Of a stretch of DNA of 50,623 nt, positions 7,620 through 16,600 are shown one piece after another. The stretch's first letter is position 1. Each line of letters starts with the position of its first letter. The translations under genes and the position numbers were made by a program. Below the pieces are notes generated by a model. The model saw nothing but the letters and a program-made list of their open reading frames with translations, did no database searches and was not told the DNA's origin. Origin of the DNA: Caldithrix sp. (lineage in GTDB: Bacteria; KSB1; UBA2214; DYKH01); NCBI GenBank assembly GCA_020722685.1, contig DYKH01000024.1:1-50623 (forward strand), given 5' to 3'.

Positions 7620-10600
7620 TTATCGCATAAAAACCATTTTGCGCGTTGAGGTGTATTCGGGAGTTTCTAAGCGCAAAATATAAATTCCTGTGCCCAATTC
7701 CTGCCCATTTTCCTCGTGCGCATCCCAGCGGAACTGATGGAAGCCTTGTTGCTGCCGCCCGGCGTACAGCAGCTTGACCCGCTGGGCAAGCAAATTATAG
7801 ATCGCCAGATGCACTTCGGTGTCCTGCTTCAGTTCGTAGCTGATGATGGTCGCAGAGTTGAAAGGATTGGGATAGTTTTGCACCAACATGAATTCCGAGG
7901 CCCGGCCGGGCAAATCATTCTTGTGCTGTTCCATGTACTCTTGGCTGCCGGCATAGAGCTTGAAATGGCGCGCCAAGCCGGAACGCGAGAACCAGAAAGA
8001 ATAGGTAGAGTCAAGTTGCAGATCGACGGAGATTTTGGCGTCCATGTCCACCAAGGTGAATTGCATCTCCGCTGCCGGCTTGACAATCCTTCTAAAAAGG
8101 ATGGTTGCTTCCTTGTCATCCGGATTATTGCTTCGGACCGTAAATTCCCAATGGTCACCGGCGCCGGATGGGCGGAAATCCGAGGAAAACTCTTTTGCCT
8201 TCATCTGCCAATTTTCATGAGGAAAATAGAGCGAGATATAGGTTCCGACCACTGGCGGCTCCACGAAATCGAGACCATAGTCCCAAAACGGAGTGGCTCC
8301 TTCGATGCTGCCGATGAAATTGGCCAAATCAGCCGAGTTATCCTGTCGGGCTTCTAGCGTAGCCACCCAATCGGCATGCTCATAACTCGGCATGAGGTCT
8401 GGTTTGCGTAATCCTTTTCGGGCCTCGAGCGCTGGAATGGCCAAGGAGATGTCGTCGAATTCGGTGTAAAAGCTATAACCTTCCCACGGCTTGAGAATGG
8501 TCACCTCCGGCGGCAATAGCCAGCGGCCGACATAGGTATAGGGTCCAATGATTTTTTGGGTGTCGGCCGCGCTGGCCAAGAGAATGTCTTGCCACTCGAT
8601 GTCAAAATTGAAGGGAATGCCGATGTCGTTCCAGCCGCGCCGCAAAGGGACGATGAACGGCTCGGCGGAGTTGACGGAAACGCCCGGACCGGTGTCAAGA
8701 CTGATATTGGGCAGGGAAGTGATCAGCCAAAATGCCCGTCCTGGCAGCAGATCGCCGGTGGAAGGATATTCATCGTAGCGATCTTCAATCGTGTTCCAGT
8801 AGAAAAATTTCCAGCGCTTGGGATCGTAGGCGCCCAAGTTGTCTTCTAAAACCGCCGCCGGAGAAGGATCGACAACTTGGAGGGGGAGCGAGAGCATTCT
8901 GTAGGCGTTCGCTTCCGCGCCGTACACCAATGTGGTCGGTTTAATCATACCCTTTTGATCGGCTCCGGTAACCTGCACCCTCAAGACGAAAGCGCTTGGC
9001 CTCGCCGTCGCCAACGGCTCGCGATTGAGGGAAATCCCATCGCCGGCAAAGATTGCGTATTCTACGCCCCTCGCGCCGATGCTATTGCCCGGTATGGTGG
9101 CAGTGAAAGTCGAATCATCGACCTTGCTCATGGTTTGCGTGGTCTTGAACCGGCTTCCACCCAACCAATATTGCAGCGACACGTTCTCGATGCGATTTTG
9201 GTCGTAAACCAAGGCCCGCACCTCGTGAGGCTGGCCTTCCTTGACGGCGCTAGTGTCCGACTGGTGCGAAATTCTCGGCGGCGTGCTGTCCAGATTAATC
9301 TCGAAGGAATCAGGAGCGCTAAGGTTGCCGGCGCTGTCCGAAATGGTAGTGCGTATCCTATAGCCGCCGTCGGCAACGCCGAGAACTTGGAGCTCCGCAT
9401 CGGCGAAGACGTGCTCTCCGTCCGGCAAACCGGTGGCGACGGTCGTCTCCGGCAGCAACGGGTGAGAAAGGCTCATCACTTTCGGATACTTTTCCGAGTA
9501 GTAGACCCGCAGTGGTATTTTGCCGGTTTTCTTCTGGTTGTACCAATTCTTGCCGAAAGCCGGGTCGCGGACGACCACGCTGTCGATGTCAGGCTTGGTG
9601 CCGTCGTAGCGGAGTAAGACGCCGGCGTGCTGTCGATAGTCAAGGTTACCCTTGCCGTCCGCCAGCCATAGAAATAGCATTTGCCCATACTCCGAGCTTG
9701 CATGAACCAGAAGGCGACCGTTGGCTGGGGCCGAGCCGGTGGTATCGTCATTGGCTTGAGGCGCAGCGCCCAGTTTGTAAAAGGCCCTAACAATGCCGCT
9801 CGGATCGATGGGATTTTCCCAAGAAATCTCAAAGCGGGTCGAATCCTGCCAGGGACTGGGATTTCCACCGCCGGCGAGGATTTGCACGGGCGCGGCCGGA
9901 GCCGTCGTATCGACAAAGGCGGTATCCACTCGGGTCGTCGATTCTGCCTGTCCCAGGAACGGCTCCCGGTTGCCTACATTATCCCAGGCAGCCACCTCAA
10001 ATGAATAAGAATGGCCGTGGACGCCGACATAGCTGCTGGAAAGCTTAGCCTCTCTTTGTAGCAGAGTGTGCCACTGGCCCTGGTCGACGCGAATGCGCAC
10101 GTCATATTTGCCCGAGAGTCCCGAGCCGCTGCCGTCATTTCCTTGATTTGTTCCCGCCCAGGATATGACAAACTCGCCATTTCGGCTGGTTTCCGGGGAT
10201 GAGGCCGTTGCTCCTGCGGGCGGAGCGCCGTCGATGCATAGCAGCAAAGTGTCCGTAGTTGAATTGCCGGCGCTATCGGAAAGCGAGCAGCCGATTTGGT
10301 AGCAGCCATCAACGAGATCGGTGATGGGTAAGGTGAAATCGACTTGCCTTTGCACGCCGGGTTGTAGCTCCGCGACGGCGATTTCACCTTGCAAAGATCC
10401 GGTGTGCAAGCGGGCGCTGTCCGGGTGCGAATCGCTGTAGGTCATTCGTATCCGGGCCTGGGTGCTGGAATCCGGGTTGAGCCATTTTCCGGCAAAGGCG
10501 GCATTGGCCACCCAAACGCTGTCAATGACCGGCGCTGAGGCATCGTAACGCAAGAGAACGCTGTCCAGGTTGGCAAAGTTGGAATTCTGCCGGCCGTCTT

Positions 10601-13600
10601 CGAGCCAGAGATAAAGGTACTTCTTCTCCTCTTGATCAAAAATGACCTTAATAGGTGGTATTCCGGGGCCGTTACCGGTGGTATCATCGGAAGCGGTCGG
10701 ACGGGAGCCAATTTTATAACGACACCGGGCGATTCCGCTGGGATCAACAGGGTTTTCCCAGGTCAAAATGAACTCCGAGTGATTGCTCCAGGGACTCGGG
10801 CTGGCGCCGTTGGCCGTGAGCTGCTGCGGCGCTGCCGGCGCTGCCGTATCGGAAAAGTCGGCGTCGACAAAAGTCGATGACTCTTGCTGGCCGGCAAACT
10901 CTTCTCGATTCCCGACGTTGTCGTACGCCGCTGCCTCAAACGAGTAGCGATGACCCGCTTCGCCGGTATACTTGCCCTCGGTGTCGTGTGTGCGACTTTT
11001 CCACGGCTGCCAAGCTCCGTCATCGATCCTGATGCGAACGTCGTAGATTCCAGAGATGCCGGAGCCTATTCCGTCGGTGGGATTACTGTGCCAGGACACC
11101 AGAAACTCACCGACTCCGGTCGTGTCCGGTGAATGGGCCAAGGTCCCGGATGGCGGCACGCTATCCAGCGACAGAAGACAGGAGTCTATTGCAGAATTGC
11201 CGGCGCTGTCCGTCACGGTGACGCGCAGGGTGTAGGTGGCGTTGGCGGTATCCGGAAAGAGCAGGGTAAAGGTGGCGACGCCGTCGGTATCTGCTGCCGC
11301 AGTGGATGCTGGAGCCGGCTGAAGCGAATCGGCGGTAAGCGAGACATTCTGCCGATGCTTTTCAGTATAGTAAGCTTTGAGTTCGGTCCCATCCATCGTA
11401 GTCGGATTGAACCAGCGACCGGCAAACATCGGGTCCTTCAGAACCAGACTGTCTATTTTCGGAATCGTTGCATCCCAGCGCAAAAGCACGGCGGACCAGT
11501 TTTTGTGATCTGCATTGCCGCGACCATCTTCCAGCCATAGGTAGAGCCATTGCCCGTCTTGAGCAGCGGCGTCGACGCTTATGGGCGGAATCCCCGCCGC
11601 GGAGTGGGTGGTATCCGTCGGATTGAAAGGCGGCGTACCGAGCTTGTACCAGCTTTTGCGAATGGCGCTGACGTCGGGCGGATTCAGCCACGATACTTTA
11701 AAGGAGGCCGTTTTTTGCCAGGGACTGGGATTGGCGCCGCCGGCGGACAATTGCAGCGGCGCCGCAGGAGCGGAGAAATCGCTCGAGGTGGTATCCACCA
11801 CCACGGTCGCTTCGGCGACGCCGCGAAGCGGTTCTCGGTGGCCCAACAAATCATAAGCTGCCGCTTCAAACAGGTAGCGATGGCCATGTTGGCCTTGATA
11901 AGAGGCGGTGCTGCCGGCAAACTGGTCCAACCATTTTGTCCACGATGAACTATCTACCTTGACGTTCACGTCGTACCGTCCCGAAACGCCGACTCCGAGA
12001 CCATCCTCACCGGCGCTCCAGGCTACGGAAAATGTTCTTGTGGAGGAGGTATCGGGCGCCGAGGCCACCGCGCTGTCCGGCGCCGTCGAATCCAGATGAA
12101 GTGTGTCCAGAATGGCGGTGGCATTTCCTGCACTGTCCGAAAGGGCAATATTGAGAATGTACTCGCCATCGGCATGGCCGGCAATGGTGATCGAAGCCGT
12201 ATCGCTTACGCTTAACCCGCTCCTCGGGTTCGGATTGACGAACTCCAATCCCAATGACTCGCATTTGAGTGTGAGGAGGTCGGCATGCCGCTCCCGGTAA
12301 GAAAGCATCCAATTGGCTGATCTCTCTTTATTCGGATCGAACCAGTCCGGCGAATAACCCGCATTGGTGAAGGTTTTTCCGAGGATCTCCGGGGAGGACT
12401 TGTCATAGCGCAGCAGCACTTTGGCGGAATTTTGGTAGTTGGCGTTGCCGCGCCCGTCCCTGAGCCACAGGTAGAGCCACTGTCCCTGTTCTTCAGTTGC
12501 CTTGACCGTTAACGGTCCGGTCGACTCGCAGGTGCCGCTATAGTCCGCGTTGCTGGTTGGAGCCTGACCGACCTTGTAGAAGCCGCCGGAGACCCCGCTT
12601 TGGTCGTAGGGGACTTGCCAAGTCGCCGTAAAGGTGGAGCTATTCTTCCACGGGCTGGGGCTGCTGCCGTCGGCCAGGAGATTAACGGGAGGCGGAGGAG
12701 CCGAGACGTCATCGGCCGTGGTGTCGACAAAAGTGCTGGTTTCGGCGAGGCCGCTGTACTTTTCCCGATTGTTCAGGTGATCCCAGGCGGCCGCCTCGAA
12801 TTGGAATCGCACGCCGTTTTTGCCATAAGGGAACTCTGCAGACTCGCCCAGGTACTCCACCAACCAGTTACGCCAATTGCCCCCGCCTTCCTTGTAGCGA
12901 ACATTGTACTTGCCGGAAATGCCGACTCCCATGCTGTCAGTCGCGCCGCTCCAGGTGACCACAAACTTGATCTCGGCGCTGGTGTCCGGGGAGGCGGCGC
13001 GGGTGCGGACCGGGGGTGTGCTGTCCAATTTGAGCAGAAGCGATTTCGTCTGCGTGTTGCCGGCGCTGTCCACCATGGCAGCCCACACCTCATGGCTGCC
13101 GTCTTTGGCTGAGGAAATGGGGATGCTGACGGTGAGCTCCTTGTCTTGGCCGGCGGTGGGATTCTTTTCTACGAAACGCAAGCCCAGAGACTCACAATGA
13201 ATGATGACGCTATCAGGGTGAATCTCCGAATAGGTCAGTTTTGCGTGGGCCCTATCCATCCTGATTTGATTGTACCACTCGGCGCCGTAGGCGGGATCGG
13301 TCAATACAAAAGAGGATATCTGTGGCAAGGTTTTATCGTGGCGGAGTTGCACCGAGGCATTCTCCTTAAAGTCCACGTTGCCTTTGCCGTCCGCCAGCCA
13401 TACGTAGAGGCGAGTTATTCCCTCTTGTTCCACCAGGACGGGAAGCGGTCCATTGGGCCCGGTGATTCCGGCATAATCGCTATTAGATGCAGGTGGATCG
13501 CCTAATTTGTAGAAAGCCTTTTCGATGCCGCTTTCATCGAATGGCAGCTCCCAGGTGACGCTAAACAGCGCTTCTTTTTGCCAGGGACTTGGATTGCTGC

Positions 13601-16600
13601 CGCCGGCTTGGAGGCGGATCGGCGGCGCCGGCGCTTGCGTATCGTCCAACGTCGTATCGACGATGACTTTGGTCTCGGGAACGTTCTGTCTTGGCTCGGC
13701 ATTGCCCAACCGATCCCAAGTCACCGCCTCGAACCCATAGGTATGCGCATGAACCCCAGAAAAAGTGGCGGAGAGCTCCGTCGTTTCTTCCAGCCATACT
13801 TGCCAAGCCGCGCCATTGTCTTGCACGTAAAGGCGGTATCTTCCGGACAAACCGCTGCCTTGGTCTTCGCCGGTAGACCAGTGGACGTTGAAAAGCGGTG
13901 CAGAGCTGGTGTCCGGCCCGACGGCAAAAGCGCCGGTAGGGGGGGTACTGTCCAGGCCGAGAAGAAGGGTGGTGGAATCCATTTTGTCGGCCACATCGAT
14001 CACTTTGGCGATCAGGGAATATGTACCATCTGCGGCGTCGGCAAGAGGCAAGACGAAGGTGGCGGTAACGTTGGTTCCGCCAGGCGGAGATGATTGAACG
14101 AGATCGGGACCCAAGGAGCCACGCTGCAGAACTACGCTTTTGGGCTGAGATTCCGTGTAGATGACCTGCACGCTCACTTCTTTGGTGGTCGTTTGATTGA
14201 ACCAGGTCCGTCCCGTCGAATCTACATAAGGAGCGGTGGTGCTGACGAACTTCGCCTGCGCGATGGCGGGAGACGCGGCATCATAACGCAGCAAGACGCT
14301 GGAGTTGTTTCGATGGTCGACGTTGCCCTTGCCGTCTTGCAGCCAAACGTAGAGTGGAACGGAGCCTTCTCCCGCCAACACGACCTCGAGCGGTCCGGCG
14401 CCGGGACCGGTGCCCGTAGCGTCAAATAAGCTCACCGGCGCTGAGCCGAGCTTCCACAGACTTTTTGCGATGCCGCTCTCGTCTTGCGGAACCTGCCAAC
14501 GAACCACAAAGCTGGGTGCCGTTTGCCAAGGACTGGGATTGCTGCCGCCGGCAGTCAGATTAATCGGGGGCGGGGGAGGCGTTTTGTCGCCGGCTAAGGT
14601 GTCCACCAATACCACTTTTTCGGCCACTTGTGTCGCAACCTCAAGGTTACCACACTGGTCTTGCGCCAAGGCTTCAAAGCCATAACGATGACCTTGCACA
14701 CCCAATGTAAACATGTTGGAGTTTCCCTGAAAATTGGCAATCCAGGGGGTCCAGGCTCCGCCATTGTCCTGATACAGTACGTTGTACTTGCCGTTGGTTC
14801 CGCTGCCGTCGGCGTCCTGTCCGGAGCTCCAGGTAATGGTGAAACTCAAGGTCAGGCTTGTATCAGGTCCATTTGCCACGGCGCCGGTGGGCGGCGTCTT
14901 GTCCAATCCCAAAAGCGAATTAAGGCTGCCCGATTGACCGGCGGAATCCTGTAATGAAGCCGTCAAAGTGTACCGTCCATCCGCCGCGGTTTCGATGCTC
15001 TGAGTGAAAAAGACGGCGGCGTTCTCCCCCGGCGGAACGGGCTTTGATTGTGTGGGGGCCAGCCCGGGCTGTTGCAGCTCCATCGCCGTAGGAAAAGTCT
15101 CGGAGTAACGAATGCGATAAGTCAGGTCGGCGACCAGACCTTGATTATACCAACTTCGGTTTTCACCGTCCACAAAGGCCGGTGGGGGACTGGCGTGCTC
15201 GATGGCATGGACGACCGGGACGTGCGCGTCGTACCGCAGCATCACGCGAGAGTAATTGTGATAGTCGACGTTGTTCTGTTTATCGACCAGCCAGACGTAC
15301 AGCCATAGACGGCCTTCCTGAACCAGAGAAACAGTCATGGGACCTGTGCCCGGCCCGGAACCGGTGGTGTCGAAATTGGCCACCGGCGCTTGGCCGAGCT
15401 TCCACAAGCTGCGAACGACACCGGACTCATCGTCGGGATTCTGCCAGTCGATTTGAAAAGCGGAGGTCGTTTGCCAGGGGCTGTACGGAGCGCTCCCTCC
15501 GGCCATCAGGTTGATGGGGGCAGCGGGAGGAGTGATGTCATCGGCAGTGGTGTCCACCTCGACGCTGGCCTCAGCGATGCCCAACAGGGGCTCGAGGTTG
15601 CCGACGTGATCCTTGGTGATGGCCTCGAATTGATAGCGATGCCCATGCAGGCCGGTGAAGGTATTCTCCTGAGTAGACGTACCTACTAACCAAGCCGCCC
15701 AGGCTTGCTGGTCGATCTTGACGTAAACGTCGTACAAACCGGACAAGCCGCTACCGCTTCCATCGGTGCCGCTGCTCCAGCTGACGAGGAAGGATAACTT
15801 GTCACTGATTGGCGGAGCTGAGGCAATACATCCGGATGGTGAAGCCCCATCCAATCCCATTTGGATGGTTTGCCCGGACTGGTTGGCAGCCGAATCGTCA
15901 ACCGTGCCGGTCAGAGCATAAATCTTGTCGGTTCCGTCGCTGGCGTCGACGACAAAGCTGGTCTCCACTTGCTCGCCGCTGGGGACGGTCATGTCGACCA
16001 GGACGCCGGTCAGATCCGAAGTGCTCAACTCGGCCGATCTGGCATGAGGCTCAGAATACACTACCCTGGCACTGAATTGAGGGGTAACATTGCGATTGTA
16101 CCAAAACTGGCCGAGATTATCCGTGTAAGGAGGTGAAGGCTGTTCCAAGACAATCCGATGAACCGTTGGTGCGGTGGAATCCTTGCGCAACAGCACCGAA
16201 GCCCAATTGTGATAGTCCACATTTCCCTTGCCGTCTTGCAGCCAAAGATAAAGGTTGACGGCTCCATCTTGGGTCAGCCTGGCGGTAAAAGGACCTTGGG
16301 GCCCCTCGGTACCGCCGTAATCCTGATTCGAAGTCGGCGGCGAGCCAAGCTTCCAATAACTTGCACTGATGCCACTCTCGTCGAACGGCAACTCCCACTC
16401 GATGTTGAATTCGTCTCCGGTTTGCCAGTCGCTGGGATTATTGCCATTGGCCCGCAAATTCTGCGGCTTGCCAGGGGGCGTCGTATCGTCGATCGTCGTG
16501 TCCACAAGAACGGTGGCTTCGGCGACATTGGCAAATTCTTCGAAATGCCCCAGATTATCATACGCGGCCGCTTCAAAGGCGTAGCTCGACAATTGGCTGC